Below, in pieces: positions 44,047 through 54,000 of a stretch of 64,000 bases of DNA; position 1 is the first letter of the stretch, and every line of letters begins with the position of its first letter. The notes under the pieces are model-generated. The model did not search any database and was not told the origin of the DNA. It was given only the letters and a program-made list of their open reading frames with translations. Source of the DNA: Rhodospirillales bacterium (GTDB lineage Bacteria > Pseudomonadota > Alphaproteobacteria > Micavibrionales > Micavibrionaceae). The stretch lies in contig JACKIU010000001.1 in assembly GCA_020638295.1 (NCBI GenBank), positions 496,001 to 560,000 on the forward strand, written 5' to 3'. The position numbers and the translations under genes were made by a program.

Positions 44047-44140
44047 GGGCATGCCCCTTGTTGTTTTTGGTGTTCCACCGCGAGAGTGCCTTTTGTTATA
44101 ACGGGCTGCAAGGATTATTGGAAGCTTTAGGATTCAAAAT

Positions 44141-45214
44141 ATGAGTGAGAGCGCGTATAAACAGGCCGGTGTCGATATTGAAGCCGCAGCAAACCTGATT
44201 GAAAACATCAAACCGCATATCGCCAAGACGCGCCGTTCCGGCGTGATGAGCGGGATCGGCGGTTTCGGCGCGTTGTTTGATCTGAAAGACACGGGCTATT
44301 CCGACCCGGTGCTGGTTTCCGGTACTGACGGCGTGGGGACCAAAATCAAGATTGCGATTGATGCGGGCATTCATGACACGATCGGTATCGACGCGGTGGC
44401 GATGTGCGTCAATGATATTGTCGTGCAGGGTGCGGAGCCGTTGTTTTTCCTCGATTATTTCGCAACCGGAAAGCTGGATACCGGGGTGGCTGAAGCGGTG
44501 ATTAAAGGCGTGGCCAAAGGATGTGAGCTTTCAGGCTGTGCGCTGATCGGCGGGGAAACGGCCGAAATGCCGGGGCTGTACCAAGAGGGCGATTACGATC
44601 TGGCCGGGTTTACGGTGGGCGCGGTCGAGCGCGCGGATATGATTACCGGAGCGGCGATTGAAGAGGGTGACATCTTGTTGGGGCTGGCGTCTTCAGGACT
44701 GCATTCGAACGGATTTTCACTGGTGCGCAAAATCGTCGAAACCACGCAAGGCTTTGGTTATGACGCCCCGGCGCCGTTTGCCAAAGGTCAGAGTATGGCC
44801 GAGGCCCTGCTGACCCCAACGCGGCTGTATGTGAAATCGGTTTTGGCAGCGCTGAAAATTCGCGATGATGCGGATAAAACGGCCCTACACGGGATGGCAC
44901 ATATTACCGGCGGCGGCTTGCTCGAAAATGTGCCGCGCATGATGCCGGAAGGCCTCTGCGCGGAAATCGACTGCGCCGCTTGGGGCCTCCCGCCGGTGTT
45001 CCGGTGGTTGATGAGCGCCGGGAATCTGAGCGCCGATGATGTGGGCACGACGCTGAATGCCGGGATCGGCATGGTGGTGGCTGTGCCGGAGAGCCTTAAA
45101 GATGCGGTGCGTGCAAGCTTTGAAACCACCGGCGAAACAGTGTATGAAATCGGCCGCGTGAGCAAGGGTGATGCGCCAGTGCAGCTTCATAACGCGGCGG
45201 AGCAATGGAGCTAA
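44141..45214 (+). CDS. purM: Phosphoribosylformylglycinamidine cyclo-ligase (AIR synthetase)
   Basis: Closes the imidazole ring in the fifth step of purine synthesis. The product has 357 residues. Family motifs seen are YKQAGVDIEAAANLIENIK, VSGTDGVGTKIKIA, the GGETAEMPGLY loop and AHITGGGLLENVPR. AGGA eight bases before the ATG supports the start. purN follows one base after the stop, the usual purMN operon. Confidence 0.97.
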   Translation: MSESAYKQAGVDIEAAANLIENIKPHIAKTRRSGVMSGIGGFGALFDLKDTGYSDPVLVSGTDGVGTKIKIAIDAGIHDTIGIDAVAMCVNDIVVQGAEPLFFLDYFATGKLDTGVAEAVIKGVAKGCELSGCALIGGETAEMPGLYQEGDYDLAGFTVGAVERADMITGAAIEEGDILLGLASSGLHSNGFSLVRKIVETTQGFGYDAPAPFAKGQSMAEALLTPTRLYVKSVLAALKIRDDADKTALHGMAHITGGGLLENVPRMMPEGLCAEIDCAAWGLPPVFRWLMSAGNLSADDVGTTLNAGIGMVVAVPESLKDAVRASFETTGETVYEIGRVSKGDAPVQLHNAAEQWS

Positions 45215-45215
45215 A

Positions 45216-45815
45216 ATGGCGGTTGAAAAACTTAATCTGGCCGTTCTGATTTCGGGCAATGGCAGCAATTTGCAAGCGCTCATCGATGCGTGCACGTTGC
45301 TGGATTTCCCGGCGCGCGTGGCGGTGGTTATTTCGAATCGCCCCGGCGCGTATGGATTGGAACGCGCGGCAAAAGCCGGCATTCCAGCGATTACGCTTGA
45401 TCATAAATCCTATACAGGGCGCAGCGATTTTGAGGACGCCTTACAATCGGCCTTGAGCGATTATCCGGTCGATCTGATCTGTCTTGCCGGGTTTATGCGC
45501 ATTTTAACGGCGGATTTTATCAATCGCTGGCCGAACAAAATCATCAACACGCATCCGGCGCTGTTGCCGAAATTCGGCGGTAAAGGCATGTACGGCGAAC
45601 ATGTGCACACGGCCGTGCTGGCAGCCGGTGAACGAATCAGCGGCTGCAGTATTCACTATGTCATTCCCGAGGTCGATCAGGGACCGGTGATTTTGCAAAA
45701 AACCGTACCTGTGGAAGACGGCGACAGCATAGAAACCTTGGCCGCGCGGGTCATCGCGCAGGAGCATATCGCCTACCCGGAAGCGGTCCGAATGATCGCG
45801 GAAAAACGCGCCTGA
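45216..45815 (+). CDS. purN: Phosphoribosylglycinamide formyltransferase
   Basis: Transfers a formyl group from 10-formyl-THF to GAR in purine synthesis. The product has 199 residues from Met 45216. It shows the phosphate-binding start VLISGNGSNLQAL, the active-site string NTHPALLPKFGGKGMYG with catalytic Asn and His, and the Asp in PEVDQGPVI. It is coupled to purM, whose final codons carry the GGAG ribosome binding site. Confidence 0.96.
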   Translation: MAVEKLNLAVLISGNGSNLQALIDACTLLDFPARVAVVISNRPGAYGLERAAKAGIPAITLDHKSYTGRSDFEDALQSALSDYPVDLICLAGFMRILTADFINRWPNKIINTHPALLPKFGGKGMYGEHVHTAVLAAGERISGCSIHYVIPEVDQGPVILQKTVPVEDGDSIETLAARVIAQEHIAYPEAVRMIAEKRA

Positions 45816-45885
45816 AAGCAGGCTTGAAATCGGCGGCAAATTCCCGTTTAATTTTTGTAGATTTTAGACGCTTTTCAATGAGGAC

Positions 45886-46044
45886 ATGATGGACCATAAC
45901 AGCCCGGCTCAAGACGACCCCCAACAGCTGCAAAACGCTCAAGCCTTCTGGCACAGTTTTATGCATGGCGCCAAAATCGGCATTATCATGATTGCCTTGG
46001 TCGTCATCGTGCTGGCGCTGGCTTTTGTGCCGACCGGGTCTTAA
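45886..46044 (+). CDS. Tiny membrane protein, aa3-type cytochrome c oxidase subunit IV-like
   Basis: The product has 52 residues: a polar N-terminus (MMDHNSPAQDDPQQLQNAQA), then FWHSFMHGAKIGIIMIALVV leading into a single membrane span and a short tail. This matches the pattern of bacterial aa3-type oxidase subunit IV, one helix preceded by an aromatic-rich segment. The call is tentative, since many short one-helix proteins look alike. GAGGA just upstream suits the second Met (45889) better than the first. It is the only gene between purN and the membrane kinase. Confidence 0.5.
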   Translation: MMDHNSPAQDDPQQLQNAQAFWHSFMHGAKIGIIMIALVVIVLALAFVPTGS

Positions 46045-46147
46045 AAAGCCGAAATATCCGCATTTTTTTCAAAAGCTTAACCTTTTACAGCGCAAATTGG
46101 CGTATAGTAACGGGTGAGGGAAAGCTTTTGATACATTTCGGGTGGAT

Positions 46148-49100
46148 ATGATCGTCGTTCTGACTTTGGCGAAATCACGAATGTTCTCGCTTGGCATGCT
46201 GAAATACTTTGTGTTTTCGGTGTTTTTGGTTTGCGCCTTTTTGCTGGCCGGTCTGCCCGCTGTAAACGCACAAATCACACCGTCTTCGCGGATTGAACTT
46301 AGCGATATCACCGAACGGGTATTTATCGGTGAAAACATGTATTTAACCCTGGATCCCGAACATAAATTTAACGCCAAACTGCTTGCTCAACGCCATATCA
46401 ACAATCTTAAGGGCGATAAGCAGACCCGCAACATCATCCATTTGGGCGCTGCGCCCGAGCCTTTGTGGCTGGTTTTTTCCGTGACGAACAAATCTATGAA
46501 TTCGGACTGGGTTTTACATTTTGGCGATCTGTTTAACGGGCGTTTTGGGCTTATCCAAAACATTCAGCTTTATAACGCCTCGCAGAACAAAACATTGGTG
46601 CAATCTGAGGTTTTCGATCAGGAGAGCCTTAACCTTCAAAGCCTGCAGGGCGCCGCTATCCCTATAGACATTCCTGCCGATAAAACGCAGATTTTTACGC
46701 TTTATCTTGAAGCGGCCCCGAGCGTCGTCAGTACGATTGCCCCATCAATCATGAGCGTCAAAGCCTATCAGGCCCATGTGAGCGCCTCCCCTATCATTGT
46801 GATTGTGTTTTGGCTGCTTGTTCTTGGCTTGGGTGGTTTTTTTGCCGCTTTTTGCGTGTTGCAAAGACAGACGGTTTTTGTATTTTTCAGCGCCTATTAT
46901 CTGGTGTGGGCGCTAATTCTCTACGTGTTTGGCGCGAATTTTTACGTTTCCTCACCTCCCGTCGCGGCGGGAATGACCACTTTAATCATTCTGCCGAGCC
47001 TTGCCGGGGTCTTTATGGCCAAGCGCTTTCTGGAGATGCATATCGGTCAGGATCTGGCCAATATGCTTAGCTTGTTTGCCGCGGCCAGCATAGGGATCGG
47101 GGCGGCATTGTGCTTTTTACTGATCGGTTTTTCCAGCGTTCTGGATGAGTACCTGCTGATTATGCCTTCACTTTTCACAATGCTCTTCCTCGGCGCAGTC
47201 AGTTTTGCGCAAGCCCAACAAGGGCGATATGGCGCACTGTTTCTCGCCTTGGGCTTTGCTTGCAGTTTTGCCAGCTTCATGGCTTTGTTTCTCGCGGCTC
47301 TGGGTTTTGGTCCTTCCGGGTTTTTGCTGGCGCTTTATTGGGGGCTGCTGGCCCCGCAGGCGTTGTTGTTTATTACGGCGGCAACACAGAATATTCGGAT
47401 GAGCCAGCGCGAAGAATTGTCCAGCGTCGCGCGGGAAAACCGGGCCGCACAGTCGCTGGCACGGATCAAACAGTCTCAGGAATCGGCTGATCAGGCACGG
47501 CTTTTGCGGGTGATTGAACGCGAACGGGAGTTGATGGCCGAGCTCCGCGAGCGGGAGATGCAACGCACACAGGAAATGCGCAAAGCCAAGGAAGCCGCCG
47601 ATGAGGCTAACCGTGCGAAATCGGCTTTCCTCGCCGTGGTCAGCCATGAAATCCGTACGCCGATGAACGGGCTATTGGGTATGCTGCGTTTGCTGAACGA
47701 TACCAAGATGACCAAAGAGCAAACCGAGTATGTGCAAGCTATTCAAAATTCCGGCGATACGATGATGGCCTTGCTCAATGACATTCTCGATTTTGAAAAG
47801 ATCGAAAGCGGCAATATGCAGATCGAGAACATTGATTTCGACATGCTTCAATTGGTCCGCGACGTGGTGACTCTGATGTCCGGGCATGCGGCTGGTAAAG
47901 GACTGACATTAAAAGCCGAGATTGCCGAAGGTTTCCCCGAAAGCCTGAAAGGTGATCCGACCCGTCTGCGTCAGGTTCTGCTCAATCTGGTCAATAATGC
48001 GGTTAAATTTACCGAGTACGGGCGAGTTACGATCAAACTGGGCTTTGAAGCCAGTACGGATGATAAGGCTCAAAGCAACAGCTATAAGATCAGCTGTGCG
48101 GTGAGCGATACAGGCATCGGGATCGGGGAGGATGTTCAAAAGACCCTGTTCAGTCCGTTTACCCAAGCGGAAAGCAGTACATCGCGCAAATATGGCGGAA
48201 CCGGCCTCGGGCTGGCGATTTGTCGACGGCTGGTCGCGGCAATGGGCGGCACAATCCAGCTTGAAAGCCGCGTTGGGGAAGGTAGTACATTTTTCTTTAC
48301 TTTGAACATGCCGTCCGGCCAGAAAGATTTTAGTGAGAATGCACATGATGTGGCGCAAAACGCGCCTGAGTTGCCGCCACTTGAACCACTGCGGATTTTG
48401 ATTATCGATGATAACGAAATGAACCGGCGCGTTCTGGAAGGCTTTCTTAATAGAGGCAGGCATATCACCACACCGGCTGAAAGCGCGGAAGAGGCGCTGG
48501 ATCTTCTTTACGATACACCGGACAATCAGGCCTTTGATGTGATCATCACCGATATACGGCTGACGGGCATGAACGGCATGGAATTCACACGAACCTTGCG
48601 CCAGTCTGAGTCCGCAAGCAACGCCGCCACGCCGGTCATTGCGTTATCAGGCAATGTCGGCGCCGAAGACCGGGCCGAATACGAAGTCGCTAATATGAAC
48701 GGTTTTCTGGCCAAGCCGATTGACCCGCAAGCCCTTGATGCCCTGCTGCGAAAAGTTAGCGAAGGAACGCTTGACGTGCCGGTGAAGGTCGAAACCCCGT
48801 CAGCGAGCCGCACCCCTACTCTTGCGGCGCGCGCGACACCCAGTCCTGACCCGTCAGAAGATCGCGCGCCTATTCAGGACATGATTGCCAACATGGCTTT
48901 TGATACCGACATTTCTCTGGAAGATGATTTTGATTCTTTTGAATTGGTACAGGACCAGAGCGACGAAGAGTCCGTCACCGATACAGCGACTTCACCATCT
49001 TCAACTGATCCGGGCTTGTTTGATCCATCGCTGTTGCAAAGCCTGATCGACAGCCTGCCGAAGGACAAATTCGACGATTTGTTGCAGAGCTTTTTGGATA

Positions 49101-49360
49101 AAACCGATGAACTGGTCGCCACTCTGGAAACGGCCAAGGCCGAGGCGCAGGGCATGGAAACCGTTTACGACCGCGCGCATGAGCTTAAAGGCATGGCGGC
49201 GAATTTCGGCCTTACCGGGGTGAGCGCTATCGCTGCCGAAATTGAGAAAAGCGCCAAGAACAAAGACAGCGAGGCGGCCTATAGCGGCATTGCCTCGCTT
49301 GGTGAAACCAATGAAAAAGCCCAAGCCGCGTTGAAAGTCTGGGCGTTTTCACATTCTTAG
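46148..49360 (+). CDS. 7TMR-DISM hybrid histidine kinase (sensor-7TM-HK-REC-HPt)
   Basis: About 1070 residues. A signal peptide ends PAVNAQ and is followed by a periplasmic beta domain (about 50-200, of the 7TMR-DISMED type that may bind carbohydrate-like ligands). A seven-helix membrane block (about 215-415) comes next, then a coiled coil rich in Glu/Arg and the kinase with His near 498 (VVSHEIRTPM). ATPase motifs are VLLNLVNNAVKFTEYG, DTGIGIG and GGTGLGLAI. One receiver has Asp in VIITDIRLTG (near 800) and Lys in FLAKP. A C-terminal HPt has His in RAHELKGMAANFG (near 1010). The start among several in-frame codons is uncertain; 46148 has GGTGG upstream. Confidence 0.92.
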   Translation: MIVVLTLAKSRMFSLGMLKYFVFSVFLVCAFLLAGLPAVNAQITPSSRIELSDITERVFIGENMYLTLDPEHKFNAKLLAQRHINNLKGDKQTRNIIHLGAAPEPLWLVFSVTNKSMNSDWVLHFGDLFNGRFGLIQNIQLYNASQNKTLVQSEVFDQESLNLQSLQGAAIPIDIPADKTQIFTLYLEAAPSVVSTIAPSIMSVKAYQAHVSASPIIVIVFWLLVLGLGGFFAAFCVLQRQTVFVFFSAYYLVWALILYVFGANFYVSSPPVAAGMTTLIILPSLAGVFMAKRFLEMHIGQDLANMLSLFAAASIGIGAALCFLLIGFSSVLDEYLLIMPSLFTMLFLGAVSFAQAQQGRYGALFLALGFACSFASFMALFLAALGFGPSGFLLALYWGLLAPQALLFITAATQNIRMSQREELSSVARENRAAQSLARIKQSQESADQARLLRVIERERELMAELREREMQRTQEMRKAKEAADEANRAKSAFLAVVSHEIRTPMNGLLGMLRLLNDTKMTKEQTEYVQAIQNSGDTMMALLNDILDFEKIESGNMQIENIDFDMLQLVRDVVTLMSGHAAGKGLTLKAEIAEGFPESLKGDPTRLRQVLLNLVNNAVKFTEYGRVTIKLGFEASTDDKAQSNSYKISCAVSDTGIGIGEDVQKTLFSPFTQAESSTSRKYGGTGLGLAICRRLVAAMGGTIQLESRVGEGSTFFFTLNMPSGQKDFSENAHDVAQNAPELPPLEPLRILIIDDNEMNRRVLEGFLNRGRHITTPAESAEEALDLLYDTPDNQAFDVIITDIRLTGMNGMEFTRTLRQSESASNAATPVIALSGNVGAEDRAEYEVANMNGFLAKPIDPQALDALLRKVSEGTLDVPVKVETPSASRTPTLAARATPSPDPSEDRAPIQDMIANMAFDTDISLEDDFDSFELVQDQSDEESVTDTATSPSSTDPGLFDPSLLQSLIDSLPKDKFDDLLQSFLDKTDELVATLETAKAEAQGMETVYDRAHELKGMAANFGLTGVSAIAAEIEKSAKNKDSEAAYSGIASLGETNEKAQAALKVWAFSHS

Positions 49361-49369
49361 ATCGGTTTT

Positions 49370-49789
49370 TTAACCGACGATTTCTTCCGGTTTAAAGAAA
49401 TATTCGATTTCGACTTTCGCATTTTCGAGGCTGTCAGAGCCGTGAACGGAGTTTTCGCCGATATTCAGAGCATAGTCCTTGCGGATCGTCCCGGCATCGG
49501 CTTCTTCCGGATTGGTCGCGCCCATGACTTCACGGTTCTTCGCCACGGCATCTTGCCCTTCAAGAACCTGAACAACAACAGGTTCAGAGCTCATAAACTC
49601 AACCAGTTCGCCAAAAAACGGGCGCTCTTTGTGAACAGCGTAAAAGCCTTCGGCTTGCTGCCGGGTCATGTGGATGCGTTTTTGCGCAACGATGCGCAGA
49701 CCGGCAGCTTCGAGCTTGGCGTTGATCGCGCCGGTCAGGTTGCGGCGGGTCGCATCGGGTTTGATGATTGAAAATGTACGTTCGGTCAT
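49370..49789 (-). CDS. ndk: Nucleoside diphosphate kinase
   Basis: Balances nucleoside triphosphates by transferring the gamma phosphate through a phosphohistidine. The product has 139 residues, with the family start ERTFSIIKPDATRRN and the active-site His in NSVHGSDSLENA. It is monocistronic and convergent with the membrane kinase, ten bases apart. Confidence 0.97.
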   Translation of the reverse strand: MTERTFSIIKPDATRRNLTGAINAKLEAAGLRIVAQKRIHMTRQQAEGFYAVHKERPFFGELVEFMSSEPVVVQVLEGQDAVAKNREVMGATNPEEADAGTIRKDYALNIGENSVHGSDSLENAKVEIEYFFKPEEIVG

Positions 49790-49872
49790 GGTTGCGTAAT
49801 CCTTATGAATTCTGACTTAAAATGTGCGCACGTTATAGCGGGACCAGGCCTTAAGGGCAAGAGCGTATTTTT

Positions 49873-49904
49873 TTGTTGCAAAATCAAAGCAACAACTCTA
49901 TAAA
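49873..49904 (+). promoter_or_regulatory. Promoter with overlapping palindrome for the RelA/SpoT-like gene
   Basis: TTGCAA (49876-49881), a 17-base spacer and TATAAA (49899-49904). The -35 overlaps an inverted repeat, TTGTTGC-N9-GCAACAA (49873-49895), which suggests repression by a dimeric regulator. Confidence 0.5.
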
Positions 49905-49930
49905 TATGGAAAATTTAAAAGCGTTGTATT

Positions 49931-51049
49931 ATGAGCAAATCATTTAAACAAATTCTTTTGGACACATGGCGAAGCGCTAGCTATGAAGATCAGAAAAACT
50001 GGAAAATCACTGTCCAACCGATTCCTGATGATAATTTTGCAACTGCCGAAGATTATATTGACATTGCAGAGCAGGCCAATGAACAGGCCCAAAAGAATCT
50101 GGAGTCATTCTGCAAGCAACATAAATTTAGCTTTATGAGTGTTGATCAAGAATCCTTCCATGCCTTCGAACGCGGGTATTATACCACTACGGACAGTGGG
50201 AAAAAATGCATAGATTTTCGCGATTTTTTGGAAGATTACGCCAAAAAGACAGGGCAAAGCCTGAATGTCGATCTCATGCTGGTCAAACCTTCGGTTAAAG
50301 AGCTTGAACGCGCAGAATCAAAAGTTCTGGAGAAAGGCTCTGCCAGAGATATTATTGATTATTCGCGCGCTATGCTTGTTGTTCTTAAAAATAAACCACG
50401 TGCGAAAAAGGATACAAAAAGTATTCAAACACTTTCACGTCTTATTCAGTGCATGGAGAATGATGATGAAACCAGAGCGTATAAAAATTACTTTTGGTTG
50501 CCGCACAAGGACTCAGGGTTCAGGGCCTATAAAGCCTTGCGGCTTACCACTGTTCCGGAAGACAAGGAACGGGCAGGTGATCATATTTTAACGGAAGTTA
50601 AGATTGAGCATGAAAGCCAGATGGCCATTGATTGCGCAACCCGGCCCTTTATGGATATCGGGCGTAATACAAGCAAAGTAAAAAGTCATTATACAGCCGT
50701 TGCGCAAAATGTATCTACGCCCCGAGAAGAAGCCAAACAAGCCGCAAAACATGGCATGCTCCATAGTAGAAATGCTGATGTTGTCGCGAAATGGCAAAGA
50801 TGGCTTTATAACCGTATCAATAAAGATGCTGGTTTGGATGACTTCTTAAAACCTGAGCCGACGGAGGAGGAATACGAGCGCTTATACACACCAGCATGGG
50901 ATCAAATATTTGATGATATTGTTAAATCTAAAAGCGTAAACAAAAAAGGCCTTGTCAGAAGCGTTGTGCAAGCGCTTGTTCGAACGGGTCTTATCCCAGA
51001 GAAGCAAGCCGAAAGGCTTCCTGCTGGTTTAACACAAGACCTTTGCTAA
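49931..51049 (+). CDS. Stand-alone protein with RelA/SpoT-synthetase-like core
   Basis: The product has 372 residues. Residues about 135-240 follow the order of RelA/SpoT-type nucleotide pyrophosphotransferases: an Asp in SARDIIDYSRAMLVV (near 140), KNYFWLPHKDSGFRAYKALR, where GFRAYK takes the place of the GYRSxH element, and an acidic TEVKIEHESQM (Glu 222) at the place of the (A/V)E-(I/V)-Q-I-R-T element. There is no hydrolase, TGS or ACT domain. N- and C-terminal thirds are unfamiliar. Such proteins can make (p)ppGpp-like alarmones, or act as toxins that modify tRNA or nucleotides. AT-rich composition and isolation suggest acquisition. No antitoxin-like partner is adjacent. Family assignment is by pattern only. 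Confidence 0.55.
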   Translation: MSKSFKQILLDTWRSASYEDQKNWKITVQPIPDDNFATAEDYIDIAEQANEQAQKNLESFCKQHKFSFMSVDQESFHAFERGYYTTTDSGKKCIDFRDFLEDYAKKTGQSLNVDLMLVKPSVKELERAESKVLEKGSARDIIDYSRAMLVVLKNKPRAKKDTKSIQTLSRLIQCMENDDETRAYKNYFWLPHKDSGFRAYKALRLTTVPEDKERAGDHILTEVKIEHESQMAIDCATRPFMDIGRNTSKVKSHYTAVAQNVSTPREEAKQAAKHGMLHSRNADVVAKWQRWLYNRINKDAGLDDFLKPEPTEEEYERLYTPAWDQIFDDIVKSKSVNKKGLVRSVVQALVRTGLIPEKQAERLPAGLTQDLC

Positions 51050-54000
51050 CCCGCCATGGCGGCTTCGATGCCTTGAACTGCGTCATTGGCGGCGCTGGCG
51101 TCGGGGCCGCCGGCTTGGGCCATATCTGGGCGACCGCCGCCGCCTTTGCCGCCGAGTTTTTCCGCACCGCATTTGACCAGATCGACCGCGTTCAGTTTTT
51201 CGGTGAGGTCGTCCGTGACAGCGACAACAATCGAGGCTTTGCCGTCATTGGTGGCGACCAGAGCGATGACGCCGGAGCCGAGTTTTTTCTTCAGATCGTC
51301 AGCCATAGGTTTGAGGTCTTGGGGCGGGAAGTCTTCGAGCACCTTGCCGATGAATTTCACGCCGCCGATTTCCTTGATATCATCACCGGAAGAAGCGGCG
51401 CTTTCGGCGGCCTGAGCACGGCGCAAATCGGAGATTTGCTTTTCCAAAAACTTCTTCTTCCGAAGCTGATCGTGCATGATGTCATTAAATTCCTCATCTG
51501 AAAGTTTGGCATCCGTACCCCCAAACTTTAAGAAGCCTTCAATCGCGTCCTTCTTACCCCCTAATTTTATATAATCTGATTCCAGTTGGGTGTTGATGTG
51601 CAAGATTTTGTCGAGTGTTGCTTTGGCTTCTTCTTCTCTTCGGGTTTCGTAGGCTTTAACCGCTTCGCCGGTGATGGCCTCAAGGCGGCGGACGCCTGCG
51701 GACAGGGCGCTTTCGGAAATGATTTTGAACGGGCCGATTTGGCCGGTGTTTTTCACATGGGTGCCGCCGCAGAGTTCGATGGAGAATTCGCGCTCGCTTT
51801 CTTTCGAGCCCATGGCCACAACGCGGACCTCGCTATCGTATTTTTCACCGAACAGGGCCATCGCGCCGGTTTCGCGGGCTTCATCAAGGCCCATCAGGCG
51901 GGTGGTGACCGGTGTATCGGCGGCAATTTCGGCGGCGACGATTTCTTCGACGCGGGCAATTTCTTCAGGTTTGATCGCCTTGGGGTGGGAAATATCGAAA
52001 CGGGTGCGCGCATCATCCTGCAGCGAACCTTTCTGGGCGACATGGTCGCCGAGCACACGCCGCAGGGCTTCGTGCATCAAATGGGTTGCGGAGTGGTTGG
52101 CGCGAATGGCTGAGCGGCGGTCATGGTCAACCTCCATACGCACGGCATCCCCGACCTTGATCTGCTCACTATTTAATTTTACATAATGCGCATAAATAGA
52201 GGAGATGAATTTTTTGGTGTCGGTGACGGTCACAGCGTTTTTAAGCCTGAAAACTTTTGACATCCGCATTCCTCCGGGAACACGTTTGGGCATATTTCGC
52301 GTGCCTTCATAAAAAAATCCGGATTGTTCCAAAATATGCGTTGAAATGTCGTTATCAACGCGCGTCGTGGCCCACAATCCTTTCAGATGGAGAGTGTTAA
52401 ACGCAAACGCTATGATCGCTCCGACCATTTCCCGCGCATAACCCCGCCCCTGAAAAGGTTCGGAAACCCAGTAACCAAGCTCAGCCTGTTCATCATCTTC
52501 AGGATGCACACTGATGCAACCTGCCGGTTTTCCTGTCTTTTTGTCGTAAGCGACAAAACAATATTTACCTTTTTCGGAACGGTCGACCCAGTCTTGCGCT
52601 TGGTCTATCGTCATCGGCCATCGCATGAACGAAATTGTTTCGGCCGTGTTTTTATAATTCATGGTTTCAAAAACAGCATCCATCTCGTCCTGCGTAATGA
52701 TCTTTAGTTTCAGGCGTTCGGTTTCGAGCATTTCATCTTGGGTGATGTCTTGCGGTTTTGCGTCATTCTGAGCATTGACAAGCAACATCTGCCCGCTGTC
52801 TCCGACCTGCCCGCCGCTTTCGGCGTAGAACGGGGTTTGGTTGGTGATGATATAGCCTTCTTCGCCTTCGGCCAGAGTGTCTACGCGCACCCATTCGAAG
52901 TCATCCCCGCGGCGCGCGCCAGCGCGCTCAGGCTGCGGGAATCCAGAATCGTGAGCCGCTTCGCGGCTCGCATGTGGATCCCGTTCGTTTAAGTTCGACG
53001 GCTGTGCCGTCTCACCAACGGGATGACACCTTTGTTTTTTTACAATCGCCAGCACCTTGCCCTCGGCGCTTTCAACTTCATAGCCGAGGAATTCGGTCGG
53101 GCCAAAATCGTCGAGAATATCATACCATATTTTTTCGGTCGCGGCATCTCCGGAGCCGGACCACGCGGCGCGGGCTTTGGCTTTTTGCTCTTCCATGCAG
53201 GTGTTAAAGCCGTCTTCATCGACTTCGATATTCTGGCTTTTGAGTGCGTCCTGGGTAAGGTCGAGCGGAAAACCGTAAGTGTCGTAGAGCTTGAAGGCGA
53301 CATCGCCGGGGAATTTTTTACCGCTGGCGACTTTTTCGGTTTCTTCTTCGAGAATTTTCAGGCCGCGATCGAGCGTGACTTTGAAGCGTTCTTCTTCGGA
53401 TTTGAGGGTTCCGACGATCAAACTTTCGGCGCGGCCAAGCTCTGGATAGGCTTGCCCCATTTTATCCAGCAAGGTGGGGAAGAGCTTATACATCAGCGGC
53501 TCATTGGCCCCTAACAAGTGCGCATGGCGCATACCGCGGCGCATAATCCGGCGCAGGACGTAGCCCCGCCCTTCATTGGAGGGCATGACGCCATCGGCCA
53601 TCAGGAAGGCCGAGCAGCGGATGTGATCGGCGATGACGCGGTGAGATGCGCCCCTATCACCATCGGGATCGACGCCGGTGAGATCGGCACAATGTTCGAT
53701 CAAGCTACGCATAATGTCGATGGCATAGTTATCATGGCTGCCCATCAACGTGGCGGCAATGCGCTCAAGGCCCATGCCGGTATCAACGCTTTGGGCGGGC
53801 AGATCGATGCGCGTATCGGCATCGACTTGCTCGTATTGCATGAAGACATTGTTCCAGATCTCGATAAAGCGGTCGCCATCTTCTTCCGGGGAGCCCGGCG
53901 GACCGCCCCAGATATGATCACCGTGATCATAGAAAATTTCGGTGCACGGCCCGCACGGGCCGGTATCACCCATGCGCCAGAAATTATCATCGGTGGGGAT

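Noticed and set aside
49364..49380. TCGGTTTTTTAACCGA between the kinase and ndk, considered as a two-way terminator
   Set aside because: Stem of six pairs with a small loop and no T tract beyond it; too weak to call.
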